From: an uncultured Eggerthellaceae bacterium | Lineage (GTDB): Bacteria; Actinomycetota; Coriobacteriia; Coriobacteriales; Eggerthellaceae | Reading direction: 5' to 3' | Length of the DNA: 43,114 nt | Assembly: GCA_910580205.1 (NCBI GenBank) | Contig: CAJTVP010000016.1 | Location: 1 to 43,114 of the forward strand | Shown here: positions 1 through 6,915 of the stretch, piece after piece | Numbering within the stretch: the stretch's first letter is position 1 | Layout: each line of letters starts with the position of its first letter | Notes under the pieces: generated by a model | What the model was told of the DNA's origin: nothing | The model's database searches: none | What the model saw: the letters and a program-made list of their open reading frames with translations, nothing else | Program-made: the position numbers and the translations under genes

Positions 1-17
1 ATCGTCGCCGTTTGCAG

Positions 18-55
18 AACGGTTCCCATTATCAGCGTAGCGCGGGCATTGCCCG
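18..55 (+). repeat. Terminal inverted repeat, left copy (38 bp)
   Basis: These 38 bases are identical to the reverse complement of the last 38 bases of the window (43077-43114). Similarity continues for about 20 more bases with a few mismatches. The unit contains a small palindrome (CGGGCA-TTGCCCG). It shows that both ends lie in the same dispersed repeat family, which fits contig ends produced by repeat collapse. Confidence 0.9.
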
Positions 56-126
56 TCAACAGGGGTGATGCGTTCGAAAACGGTTATCTGCGCATCCGTC
101 GTCAGGATGTGGTTCCGGGTTGGGGC

Positions 127-177
127 AGCCTCCGCAACACCCGGATCAACTCGGTACGTCAGGCAGCCCGGGTGGTA
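127..177 (+). repeat. Partial copy of dispersed hairpin repeat
   Basis: The stretch around CCGGATCAACTCGGTACG and AGGCAGCCCGGGTGGT matches the better copies at 723-810 and 2169-2256. It lacks the terminal hairpin part. It is a degenerate or truncated member of the same family. The surrounding bases 178-316 show no convincing gene. Confidence 0.65.
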
Positions 178-316
178 TCTCGTTCAAAGCCGAGCGCGAA
201 GCGCGAGACATTTTCCGGCGGAGCGCAGCGAAGCCATCGAGACGACATCGGCCAGGGATGAGGATTCATGTTGAATCGTAGCCGCGCTGATGGAGCGCAG
301 CGACGAAGCGCGTTCG

Positions 317-378
317 TTGCACTCTGGATAACCCTGTACGCAAGGCAATCCGGCAGAGACCGCAATGAAAGGCATTGA
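317..378 (+). repeat. Degenerate copy of dispersed repeat
   Basis: Matches the 723-810 repeat through segments such as GTACGCAAGGCA and GCAATGAA, with many substitutions and no intact hairpin. It lies just upstream of the small toxin-like gene at 460-561. Confidence 0.55.
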
Positions 379-403
379 TGAAAGATCATGTCATGGGTGA
401 CCG

Positions 404-412
404 TGATATGAT
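404..412 (+). promoter_or_regulatory. Candidate extended -10 promoter of small toxin gene
   Basis: TGATATGAT reads as an extended -10 (TG-n-TATGAT). The -35 region is weak. A start near 418-420 would give a leader of about 40 nt before the ATG at 460, with the purine-rich AAAGGCGG at 446-453 as ribosome site. Confidence 0.4.
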
Positions 413-459
413 GAAAGTGGTGCGGGCGCATGGTTGCCCCTTGTGAAAGGCGGTACACC

Positions 460-561
460 ATGGTTACTGTAGGCGAAGCGTTAACGCTCTGCTTGGTTGT
501 GATAGCGGTTCTTGATCTGGTCTTAAAGCTCTTAGAGTTAACGAGCCGAAAAAGGAAATAA
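460..561 (+). CDS. Candidate type I (holin-like) toxin peptide, 33 aa
   Basis: A 33-residue open frame starts at ATG 460 after AAAGGCGG (446-453) and ends at TAA 559-561. The peptide begins MVTVGEALTLCL, continues as one hydrophobic helix (about residues 8-26) and ends in the basic tail SRKRK. That pattern, including the MVTVxEALxL start, resembles the putative holin-like toxin family related to Bacillus TxpA, whose members are membrane peptides of type I toxin-antitoxin modules. A hairpin overlaps the stop codon (558-587), and a strong -35-like element on the opposite strand (606-611) could drive an RNA antisense to its 3' end. Function is inferred from peptide shape and layout. A chance frame is possible, but the ribosome site, composition and antisense promoter argue against it. 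Confidence 0.6.
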   Translation: MVTVGEALTLCLVVIAVLDLVLKLLELTSRKRK

Positions 562-587
562 CCGCCCCCATCAAAGGAAACGGTTAT
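558..587 (+). terminator. Hairpin at 3' end of toxin gene
   Basis: ATAACCG (558-564) pairs with CGGTTAT (581-587) across a 16-nt loop, starting at the stop codon. There is no U-tract on either strand. It may be a 3' stem of the toxin mRNA or part of the antisense-sense contact region rather than a classical terminator. Confidence 0.4.
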
Positions 588-722
588 CCCTTCAAGCTGA
601 AAACTTGTCAAACGGGGTAACCGCCACTGCAATGGCAAACGCCCGCATCGCTCATTCTAACAGGTTCCTACCTGCACATCAATCAACCAACTGCATACAT
701 GCACCGTCATTGTAGGCGAAGC
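562..722. other. Intergenic region without protein gene
   Basis: Apart from the toxin hairpin and antisense promoter I see no supported gene here. The long minus-strand frame covering 159-638 has a low-quality composition and runs across repeats. A 13-base motif TGTAGGCGAAGCG occurs both inside the toxin gene (469-481) and at the edge of the repeat (711-723). Confidence 0.5.
583..611 (-). promoter_or_regulatory. Candidate antisense (antitoxin) RNA promoter
   Basis: On the minus strand a consensus TTGACA (611-606) is followed after 17 bases by GATAAC (588-583). Transcription would start near 576 and run leftward into the 3' end of the 33-aa toxin frame. This convergent, 3'-overlapping arrangement is the one known for txpA/ratA-type modules. 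Sequence-based prediction only. Confidence 0.5.
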
Positions 723-810
723 GCGCCTGTGGCACCTGGATCAACCTGGTACGCAAGGCAGCCCGGGTGGTGACGCAATGAATGGCGTTGGCGGCGGTCT
801 TCCGCCAACG
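723..810 (+). repeat. 88-bp dispersed hairpin repeat, copy A
   Basis: Bases 723-796 are identical to 2169-2242 and the remaining 14 differ at three sites. The 3' part is a perfect hairpin, CGTTGGCGG (786-794) with CCGCCAACG (802-810) and a 7-nt loop. With copy B it brackets the DUF4143 ATPase gene as a direct repeat. There is no U-tract, so it is not a standard terminator. Confidence 0.85.
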
Positions 811-817
811 TATATGA

Positions 818-837
818 ATTTGGAATATAATCCAAAT
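818..837. promoter_or_regulatory. Palindromic operator 1 over a -10 element
   Basis: ATTTGGA (818-824) and TCCAAAT (831-837) form perfect arms around a 6-base spacer. The hexamer TATAAT (826-831), a consensus -10, overlaps the spacer, so a protein bound here would occlude the promoter. The arms and spacing match the second palindrome 37 bases downstream. Confidence 0.65.
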
Positions 838-854
838 AGTTTAAGAATATCCAT

Positions 855-878
855 TTAATTGGAATAAAATCCAATTAA
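855..878. promoter_or_regulatory. Palindromic operator 2 upstream of DUF4143 ATPase
   Basis: TTAATTGGA (855-863) and TCCAATTAA (870-878) are perfect 9-bp arms with the same 6-base spacer as operator 1. The spacer carries a second -10-like hexamer, TAAAAT (865-870). The shared core is TTGGA-N6-TCCAA. No regulator gene lies beside it, so self-binding by the ATPase or control by a distant repressor are both open. Confidence 0.65.
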
Positions 879-906
879 TCAGGAATCCTTGTTCTAAGGA
901 GTCTCT

Positions 907-2157
907 ATGAAGCGCGTGTCGAGAGTCGAATACCTAGACTGGCTTCACCGCTGGAAAGACAAAGAAGTCATCAAGGTGGTATCAGGCGTTCGCCGTTGCG
1001 GCAAATCCACCCTGCTTTCCATGTTCCAAGATGAGCTGCTGGAGCAAGGGGTTGGGCGGGAGCGGTTGATCTCCATCAATTTCGAAGACGTGGAGAATGA
1101 GGCTCTGACGGATTATCGCGCGCTGCATTCCCATATCATCGAGCGTCTCTCAGACGGCACCACGACCTACATCTTCCTTGATGAGGTCCAGCACGTCGAG
1201 GGCTTCGAGAAGGTTTTGGACAGCCTGAGCATCCGTCCCTACTGCGACGTCTACGTGACGGGGTCAAATGCGTACATGCTGTCCGGGGAGCTCGCCACGT
1301 TGCTCACGGGCCGGTATGTCGAATTGAAGATGTTGCCGCTGTCTTTCAAAGAGTTCTGTTTGGGCGCTTGCGACGTGGGGGATGATGCGAAACCGACCGA
1401 CCCCGCTCAGTGGGAGGCAGGGTCGAAGGATGCCGCGTTTTCGCGATTCTTGAAGGCGGGCTCATTCCCTTATCTGCTCGAGCTTCTGGACGACGAGAAG
1501 AACGCCATGGAGTATCTGCACGACCTATACCAGTCGATCCTGTACAAGGACATCGTCGCCCGCATGAAGGTGGGAGATGCCGCGCTGTTGGAGCGCGTTG
1601 GGAAAACGCTCGCGTCGGGCGTGGGGAGCCTTGTCTCCATCAACAAGATGGCGAACACCCTGCGTTCATCAGGGCGGCCGGTCGATCAGAAAACGGTGGA
1701 TAAATACGTCGACGGATTCGTGGACAGCATGCTTTTCTACGAAGCGGCCCGGTGGGACATAAAGGGCCGCAAGCTGCTCTCGCGGATCTCCAAGTATTAC
1801 ATCGTCGACACGGGGTTGCGGAGGAACCTCGTTGAGGGTTCGTCGAACGATCTGGGACACCTCCTGGAGAATGTCGTGTATCTGGAGTTGAAACGGCGGG
1901 GAGGGGCTGTGCACGTGGGCGCCGTCGAAGATGGTGAAGTGGATTTCGTCGTGGTGGATGGCGAAAGAATCCAGTATTACCAGGTGGCGGCGAGCGTGCT
2001 TGATGCGAAAACGTTGGACCGCGAGCTGGCTGCGTTTCGCAAGATAAAAGACAACCACCCCAAGACCCTGTTGGTTTTGGATCGTGTGTTGGCGGTTGCG
2101 GATATCGACGGCGTGAAGATCGCCAACGCCGTCGATTGGCTGCTGGATGGCATTTGA
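907..2157 (+). CDS. AAA family ATPase with DUF4143 domain
   Basis: A 416-residue protein of the AAA_14/DUF4143 type. The N-terminal ATPase domain shows a Walker A loop GVRRCGKST (27-35), a Walker B stretch TYIFLDEVQ, a sensor-like VTGSNA and a conserved GRY. The C-terminal half is DUF4143 and ends in a PD-(D/E)XK-like patch around ELKRRG and EVDFVV, where a lone Glu-Val-Asp is kept. The biological role of this widespread family is not settled; links to mobile or selfish DNA and stress have been suggested. The ATG at 907 has a good ribosome site AAGGAG at 896-901. The gene stands alone between two direct copies of the hairpin repeat and behind two palindromes, as if it were a self-contained cassette. 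It is intact. Confidence 0.85.
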   Translation: MKRVSRVEYLDWLHRWKDKEVIKVVSGVRRCGKSTLLSMFQDELLEQGVGRERLISINFEDVENEALTDYRALHSHIIERLSDGTTTYIFLDEVQHVEGFEKVLDSLSIRPYCDVYVTGSNAYMLSGELATLLTGRYVELKMLPLSFKEFCLGACDVGDDAKPTDPAQWEAGSKDAAFSRFLKAGSFPYLLELLDDEKNAMEYLHDLYQSILYKDIVARMKVGDAALLERVGKTLASGVGSLVSINKMANTLRSSGRPVDQKTVDKYVDGFVDSMLFYEAARWDIKGRKLLSRISKYYIVDTGLRRNLVEGSSNDLGHLLENVVYLELKRRGGAVHVGAVEDGEVDFVVVDGERIQYYQVAASVLDAKTLDRELAAFRKIKDNHPKTLLVLDRVLAVADIDGVKIANAVDWLLDGI

Positions 2158-2168
2158 TCGCCAAAAGT

Positions 2169-2256
2169 GCGCCTGTGGCACCTGGATCAACCTGGTACGC
2201 AAGGCAGCCCGGGTGGTGACGCAATGAATGGCGTTGGCGGCGACCTTCCGCCAATG
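2169..2256 (+). repeat. 88-bp dispersed hairpin repeat, copy B
   Basis: Direct copy of 723-810, beginning 11 bases after the ATPase stop codon. Its hairpin arms are CGTTGGCGG (2232-2240) and CCGCCAATG (2248-2256), with a G-U pair where copy A has G-C. The loop sequence differs at two positions. Confidence 0.85.
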
Positions 2257-2298
2257 CGCGCTTTTCGCGTTCGATGCATTCGCGGTGAGTGAGGGGAG

Positions 2299-2304
2299 TA
2301 TAAT
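2299..2304 (+). promoter_or_regulatory. -10 element before small membrane protein gene
   Basis: A consensus TATAAT lies 24 bases before the ATG at 2328. The -35 region is not recognisable. The ribosome site AAGGAGGG at 2318-2325 is strong. Confidence 0.5.
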
Positions 2305-2327
2305 CCCTCTGAAAAAAAGGAGGGAGC

Positions 2328-2783
2328 ATGTTCAAGGTTCGGGCGAAATACCTGCTTCTGATCGCGGCGGCGGTCTGGTTCTTGGCTGGCTTCAACATCC
2401 TGCGCTTGGGCGTTCTGGCCATCATGGAAGACGTCACGCCGCTCTGGGCGCTCATCGTGGGCATCCCTGCAACGTTCCTCGTGTTCCATCGCATGTTCAG
2501 CAAGCTGGTGGGCAAGCACTCCGACCGCATTCGCGGCTACGGCGAGGACAAGATGCACGTCCTCCGGTTCTTCGACGTGCGCGGTTACATCCTCATGGCC
2601 ATCATGATGGGTGGCGGCATCGCCCTGCGTGCGTTCGGCATCTTCCCCAGCTGGTTCGTCGCGTTCTTCTACACGGGGCTGGGGGCTGCGCTGGCGTTGG
2701 CGGGAGTCGGCTTCTTCGTCCACTATGTGCATCGTGGCGGCTCCATCACCTGCCCTGTCACGAAGAAGACGCGGCTGGCCTAG
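2328..2783 (+). CDS. Four-helix membrane protein, unknown function
   Basis: A 151-residue protein with four probable membrane helices (about residues 8-30, 39-58, 87-106 and 111-134) separated by short charged loops. The loop after helix 2 is basic and polar (about residues 58-82, around HSDRIRGYGEDK). The start follows a near-perfect ribosome site and a TATAAT element, so it is probably well expressed. I do not recognise a family or catalytic motif. The next gene, a flavodoxin-fold reductase, is 74 bases downstream on the same strand and may be co-transcribed, but nothing ties them functionally. Confidence 0.75.
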   Translation: MFKVRAKYLLLIAAAVWFLAGFNILRLGVLAIMEDVTPLWALIVGIPATFLVFHRMFSKLVGKHSDRIRGYGEDKMHVLRFFDVRGYILMAIMMGGGIALRAFGIFPSWFVAFFYTGLGAALALAGVGFFVHYVHRGGSITCPVTKKTRLA

Positions 2784-2857
2784 GGGCTCTTCGGTTCAGC
2801 CTGCCGCCGCTTCACCATCCTCTACAACTGGTCAGAGAAGAAAGGAAGGGCTTTTTC

Positions 2858-3421
2858 ATGACGACGCTTTTCGTGAACGCATGTCTTCGCGGTCCAGAAT
2901 CTCGCACCCTCACGCTCTGTCGAGAATATCTGGCGGACATCCTTGATGTGGAGGAAGTGGACTTGGCGAAGCTCAGGCCCGCGCCGTTCGATGGTCAGAT
3001 GGTGGCTGCGCGCGTGGAGAAGCAGCAGGAGCGGCAATGGGATGACCCCATCTTCGCGCTGTCCAAGCAGTTCGCCGCGGCGGACGACATCGTGATCGGC
3101 GCGCCGTACTGGGACCTTTCATTCCCGGCGGCCCTCAAGGCCTATCTAGAGCACGTGAGCGTGTGCGACATCGTGTTCCATTACACCGAAGACGCGCAAT
3201 GTGAAGGCCTTTGCCGTGCGAAGAGCCTGACGTACATCACCACTTGCGGCGGATTCGTGGAAGGCGCTAATTTCGGGTATGAGTATTTCTGCGGCATCGC
3301 GCGCATGTTCGGCATTCCGGAGACGCGCTTCATAGCAGCTGAGGGGCTGGACATCGTCGGCATGGATGTTGAGGGGCAGATGGATAAGGCTCGCGCGCAG
3401 ATGGCGAAGCTGAAGCAGTAG
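2858..3421 (+). CDS. NAD(P)H-dependent FMN reductase, AzoR-like
   Basis: A 187-residue flavodoxin-fold protein. It opens with the strand MTTLFVNACLRGPESRT, the phosphate-binding loop position of this fold. It continues with ADDIVIGAPYWDLSFPAALKAYL, the typical flavin-binding/dimer region of azoreductases and related quinone reductases, and then TYITTCGG. Such enzymes use NAD(P)H to reduce azo dyes, quinones or other electrophiles in the cytoplasm. The ATG at 2858 is preceded by AAAGGAAGGG (2841-2850). The same frame is open far upstream, but that part reads through the membrane-protein gene and is not translated. Length is slightly short for AzoR (about 200 aa). The substrate cannot be told. 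Confidence 0.8.
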   Translation: MTTLFVNACLRGPESRTLTLCREYLADILDVEEVDLAKLRPAPFDGQMVAARVEKQQERQWDDPIFALSKQFAAADDIVIGAPYWDLSFPAALKAYLEHVSVCDIVFHYTEDAQCEGLCRAKSLTYITTCGGFVEGANFGYEYFCGIARMFGIPETRFIAAEGLDIVGMDVEGQMDKARAQMAKLKQ

Positions 3422-3428
3422 CTCAAAG

Positions 3429-3468
3429 CCGTGAACAGGACTACGTCCCTTGTTCGCTCTGTTCACGG
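3429..3468. terminator. Inverted repeat between convergent genes
   Basis: CCGTGAACAG (3429-3438) pairs perfectly with CTGTTCACGG (3459-3468) around a 20-nt loop. It spans the convergent 3' ends of the reductase and the minus-strand membrane protein, whose stop codon is at 3441-3443. There is no U-tract, so it may work as a two-way 3' stem rather than an intrinsic terminator. Confidence 0.45.
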
Positions 3469-5120
3469 GGTGTCACCATCAGCGCGAACAGGATGGGTGC
3501 GGCCAGCAGCAGGCCCCAGGCATAGCGCGCGTCGAACACAGGAGCTATCACGCAGAACGCGATCATGACGGCAAGGGGCGCGAAGAGGATGCCGTACCGC
3601 GTGGCGTGTTGCGGGGAGCGGCGTTGCCGTCCTGTGAGCACATACAGCGCGCAAGCGGGCAGCCAGAGCACATAGACCACCGTCAAGAAAGGCGCGTTCA
3701 GCCCTGGGATCTGCGCGACGGCCTGATAGGCCCCCTCAAGGCCGAGCCGCAATCCGTCCAGCGCATCAGGATTCCAAAGCACGGCGCGCTGCTCATCCCC
3801 GATCTTCGTGTCCACGGTCACCATCCGGATGTTCAGATACGTGGTGGGGGACACGTATCGCCCGGCCAGCGCCATCACTGATCCCAGATACGCCCCCGGA
3901 TCCTCAAGCCCTTGCCGAAGGTAGAGCTGCGCGTAGGCGGCCAGCTCTTCGCCGGTGGCATCCGGATGGTAGTAATACTTCACGTTGTCTTGGAAATCCG
4001 CATCGTAGTGATGGAGCACGCGATCCACGTCCACCACCTCACTCACCACGGCGGCCTCGTCCTCCGTGAGCTCATGGTCTTGCGCATAGCGCGCCGTCTG
4101 CTGGAGCGCGGGCCCCAACATCTCCTGAGCGCCACCGGGCGCGATGTTCGCCGCAGGGAAGATGAGGCACGGCAGCAGCACGGCCATCACTCCCAGGCAA
4201 AGCGCCCCTTGAACGGCGAAGGATCGGCGTGCGGGCCGGGTCTTGCGGAACAGAACGCATCCGACAAGCGCGGTGGTCACCACGATGAAGATGCCCGTCT
4301 TCTTCATGAGGCACATCAGAAGCGCGCAGGCGGTCATGATGATGGCTGTGCGCCGGTTCGAAAGCGTCGCGCCGTTCGTGCGCGCGGCGTTCGCCAGTGA
4401 GATGAACCAGGGGAGGAAGAACAGCCCGAAGGCGCTGTCTTTGACCACGCACGCGGCCCAAGTGGGCACCGGTGGCAAAAAGCAGATCCAGAGCAGCACG
4501 CCGATGCGCGCCCAGCGAGGGGTTCGCCAGCGGCGGAGCTCGCAGATGGGGCCCGCGAACAGGAACGCGTAAGCGATGGTCTGCGCCGCTGAGAGCGCGA
4601 ACACGCCAGCCATCCACGAGCCGGTGAGCTGGTCGCTCACCCAGGCGGCGCCCCCGTAGACGAGCGTCGTGAGGACGGGGTGGTGGTCCACCAGCCATGC
4701 GTCAGTGAGCGTTCGCTCCTGCACGGCTGGCCATTGGATCAGCGCAACGGGGTGCGCTTCGGGGTAGACCTGCCACATCTGCCAGTACGTATCCCAGTAC
4801 GTGCTGCCGGGCAGGTTCGCGATCAGCCAGGGCGCCCAGCACAAAAGGATGATGCCCGCGATGATGAAGAGATCTTTGTGTGAAGGGCTGCTTTGCGCGT
4901 TGGCGGCCTGCGCGCTGGCGGCCTCGTGCGCCTTGTCGCAGAGACGGCGCACTCCCACCAGGGCGCCAGCGAAGGCGACGGTGGCGGCAGCGGTGAACAG
5001 CCATGACATCTCAGAGGAGAGCGCAGGCCAGCCCTCTCCCACAGAATAAGAAGCGCCGAACACGGTGCACCACGCCAACAGGAATGCGATGGCGATGAGC
5101 TGGATCCGGTCGCGCGCCAT
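3441..5120 (-). CDS. Polytopic membrane protein, DUF6020/GT-C-like
   Basis: A 559-residue protein with roughly 11-13 hydrophobic segments. A conserved-looking loop after the third helix contains GSTYWDTYWQMWQVYP and VDHHPVL, and a later loop has VVKDSAFGLFFLPW. Acidic and His residues in an outer loop plus a long helix bundle fit GT-C-type glycosyltransferases and the DUF6020 family, so a role in cell-envelope glycan assembly is a reasonable inference. It ends in a short polar tail. The ATG at 5120 has only a weak ribosome site and lies 27 bases after the small membrane gene on the same strand, suggesting one operon with it and perhaps purC. Confidence 0.65.
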   Translation of the reverse strand: MARDRIQLIAIAFLLAWCTVFGASYSVGEGWPALSSEMSWLFTAAATVAFAGALVGVRRLCDKAHEAASAQAANAQSSPSHKDLFIIAGIILLCWAPWLIANLPGSTYWDTYWQMWQVYPEAHPVALIQWPAVQERTLTDAWLVDHHPVLTTLVYGGAAWVSDQLTGSWMAGVFALSAAQTIAYAFLFAGPICELRRWRTPRWARIGVLLWICFLPPVPTWAACVVKDSAFGLFFLPWFISLANAARTNGATLSNRRTAIIMTACALLMCLMKKTGIFIVVTTALVGCVLFRKTRPARRSFAVQGALCLGVMAVLLPCLIFPAANIAPGGAQEMLGPALQQTARYAQDHELTEDEAAVVSEVVDVDRVLHHYDADFQDNVKYYYHPDATGEELAAYAQLYLRQGLEDPGAYLGSVMALAGRYVSPTTYLNIRMVTVDTKIGDEQRAVLWNPDALDGLRLGLEGAYQAVAQIPGLNAPFLTVVYVLWLPACALYVLTGRQRRSPQHATRYGILFAPLAVMIAFCVIAPVFDARYAWGLLLAAPILFALMVTPREQSEQGT

Positions 5121-5147
5121 GGGATGCCTCAGCGTGAGGCGGCTGCG

Positions 5148-5651
5148 TCAGCTGTTGGTGGCGGTTTTGCCGTGCTCGCGACGTTCGCGCTTGGCCTCTG
5201 CCTCTTCAAGGGCGACCATGCGCTCTTGATAGGCGCGGCGTTCCTTCTTGATCTTGGAGAAATCCAGATAGAACGCGAAGATGATGAGCGCGTAGGCGCA
5301 GAACAGGAAGATGAACGCGATCCAAGCGGGTTCAATGGAGCGGGTGAGCCAAGACATGACGGTGCAGAGGATGGCGCCGGCCAGAGACGCCCACCAGATC
5401 CGCTTCAGCTTCTTGAAGCGGGGGGTGTCCGGCTTGTAATACTTGCGGTCCAGTTCGCGCTGGCGCGCCTGTTCCTTCTTGCGGGCTTCTTTCTGCTCAG
5501 CCTTGCGCTCCTTGGGCGTCTTCTTCGTCGTGCCCATGGTGACGGTGCCGGCGGCCTTGGTCTTCGGTTTCGCGCTGGCGGCGCTCTTGCGCGTGGTGCC
5601 GGTGTGCTTTTCGGTGGTGTAGCGCTCGTTCATGGGGTTCCGCTGGGACAT
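5148..5651 (-). CDS. Basic, two-helix membrane protein, unknown
   Basis: A 167-residue protein. The first 80 residues are Lys/Arg/Glu-rich and low in complexity (KTPKERKAEQKEARKKEQ). Two membrane helices follow (about residues 85-106 and 110-130), then a charged coiled-coil-like tail. The ATG at 5651 follows GAAAGG at good distance; a second ATG at 5633 is possible. It sits 66 bases downstream of purC and 27 bases upstream of the large membrane protein, all on the minus strand. I do not recognise the family. Confidence 0.7.
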   Translation of the reverse strand: MSQRNPMNERYTTEKHTGTTRKSAASAKPKTKAAGTVTMGTTKKTPKERKAEQKEARKKEQARQRELDRKYYKPDTPRFKKLKRIWWASLAGAILCTVMSWLTRSIEPAWIAFIFLFCAYALIIFAFYLDFSKIKKERRAYQERMVALEEAEAKRERREHGKTATNS

Positions 5652-5717
5652 GAGGACCTTTCTTGTCGTGCGAGCGCAGGCGCGCTTCGCGGCGTTTCGT
5701 GGTTGCTGTTCAGCGCG

Positions 5718-6599
5718 TCAGGCGATGAGCGTGCGCCCCGTGATCATGGTGAACGCTTGCTCGTACTTCTCTGCCGTGCGCTTGATGACGTCGGCGGGCA
5801 TAGAGGGCGGCTCCCCCTGCTTGTCCCAGTTGGCGGACAACCAGTCGCGGACGTATTGCTTGTCGAAGGACGGCTGGCTTTGGCCCACCTGGTACTGGTC
5901 GGCCGGCCAGAAACGTGAGGAGTCCGGTGTGAGGACTTCGTCCCCCAGCACGATGGTGCCTTCGATGGTGCCGAACTCGAACTTGGTGTCCGCGATGATG
6001 ATGCCGCGCTCACGAGCGTATTCCGCCGCTGTGGAGTAGATCTGGGTGGAGAGGCGGTCCAGCGCTTGCGCTGCTTCTTCGCCCACCAGGTCAACGCATT
6101 GGGAGAAGCTGATGTTCTCATCATGGCCGCCCAGATCCGCCTTGGTGGAAGGGGTGAACAGAGGCTGCGGCAGCTTCGATGAGTTCTGGAGCCCTTCGGG
6201 CAGCGTGATGGCGCACACCGTGCCCGTGCGCTCGTATTCCGCAAGGCCGCTGCCGGCCAGATAGCCGCGCACGATGCATTCGACGGGGAACATCTCCGCT
6301 TTGCGGACGAGCATGAAGCGGCCGCGCAGCCAGTCAGCGAAAGGCTGGAAGGCTTCCGGCAGGTCCGCCACGTCTGTGGAGATGAGGTGGTTCTCCACCA
6401 CGCCATCCAAAAGCTCGAACCAGAAGGCGGAGAGCTGGGTGAGCACGCGGCCTTTGTTCGGGATCTCATCCGGCAGGATGTAGTCGAAGGCCGAGATGCG
6501 GTCCGTGGCGACGAGGAGCAGCTGGTCGCCCAGGTCGTACAGGTCGCGGACCTTGCCCTGCGAGGTGGGTTGGATGGTGGTGATGGGGGATGGGAACAT
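5718..6599 (-). CDS. purC: SAICAR synthetase (purine biosynthesis)
   Basis: Phosphoribosylaminoimidazole-succinocarboxamide synthase, 293 residues, joins aspartate to CAIR in an ATP-dependent step of IMP synthesis. Visible family motifs are GKVRDLYDLGDQLLLVATDR near the N terminus (ATP-binding), PVECIVRGYLAGSG in the middle, and IIIADTKFEFG in the C-terminal half. The frame is open 24 codons further upstream. I chose the ATG at 6599 because GGAGG lies six bases before it and the protein then begins MFPSPITTIQPTSQGKVRD as in the family. The length suits the longer bacterial/fungal form (about 290-300 aa). It is divergent from purL and part of the purine cluster. Confidence 0.95.
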   Translation of the reverse strand: MFPSPITTIQPTSQGKVRDLYDLGDQLLLVATDRISAFDYILPDEIPNKGRVLTQLSAFWFELLDGVVENHLISTDVADLPEAFQPFADWLRGRFMLVRKAEMFPVECIVRGYLAGSGLAEYERTGTVCAITLPEGLQNSSKLPQPLFTPSTKADLGGHDENISFSQCVDLVGEEAAQALDRLSTQIYSTAAEYARERGIIIADTKFEFGTIEGTIVLGDEVLTPDSSRFWPADQYQVGQSQPSFDKQYVRDWLSANWDKQGEPPSMPADVIKRTAEKYEQAFTMITGRTLIA

Positions 6600-6693
6600 G
6601 GCGCCTCCGAAGGTCTTTTCTCGTGTCGGAAGATGATACCACCTGTAGGTCAAACCGGCCGCCGGGGGCACTCGCGCCTAAGACTGCGGCTGC

Positions 6694-6727
6694 GGAAAAT
6701 CGTGGTGGGTTTTTACCACGATTTTCC
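6694..6727. promoter_or_regulatory. Perfect 13-bp hairpin between purC and purL
   Basis: GGAAAATCGTGGT (6694-6706) pairs without mismatch with ACCACGATTTTCC (6715-6727), with an 8-nt loop. It lies in the divergent purC/purL control region with no adjacent U-tract. It may be a 5' leader stem, an operator or a small repeat element. Confidence 0.55.
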
Positions 6728-6813
6728 TTGTCTCCGCGAATCGGCGCGACACCCCCGCCGCCCCGGTTCTTCGGAGGCGTCTGCTGGGGAATGCGATGCG
6801 CATCGCCGCCGGG

Positions 6814-6853
6814 ACCCCTGCGGGGCCCGCGCCGGCGCTGAGGGCGCAGGGGT
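6814..6853 (+). promoter_or_regulatory. GC-rich leader hairpin upstream of purL
   Basis: ACCCCTGCG (6814-6822) pairs with CGCAGGGGT (6845-6853). The loop contains the self-complementary GCGCCGGCGC. It ends about 60 bases before the purL start and could be an attenuator-like structure if transcription starts upstream of it. Confidence 0.35.
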
Positions 6854-6915
6854 GCTCGCAACAAAAAGGGGCCGTCTGGTTTACCATAGGCACAGCCAAG
6901 AGATGGGAGGCTTTC

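Noticed and set aside
159..638. Minus-strand 159-codon open frame at the left end
   Set aside because: It crosses repeat copies, has a composition unlike the real genes and no ribosome site. It runs antisense to the better-supported small toxin gene.
786..810. Repeat hairpin as intrinsic terminator
   Set aside because: There is no following T-run on either strand, and copies occur in positions where no gene ends.
2228..2857. N-terminal extension of the flavin reductase
   Set aside because: The frame overlaps the membrane-protein gene out of phase. ATG 2858 with AAAGGAAGGG gives the normal family start.
6600..6671. 24-codon N-terminal extension of purC
   Set aside because: The ATG at 6599 has GGAGG at six bases and matches the family start.
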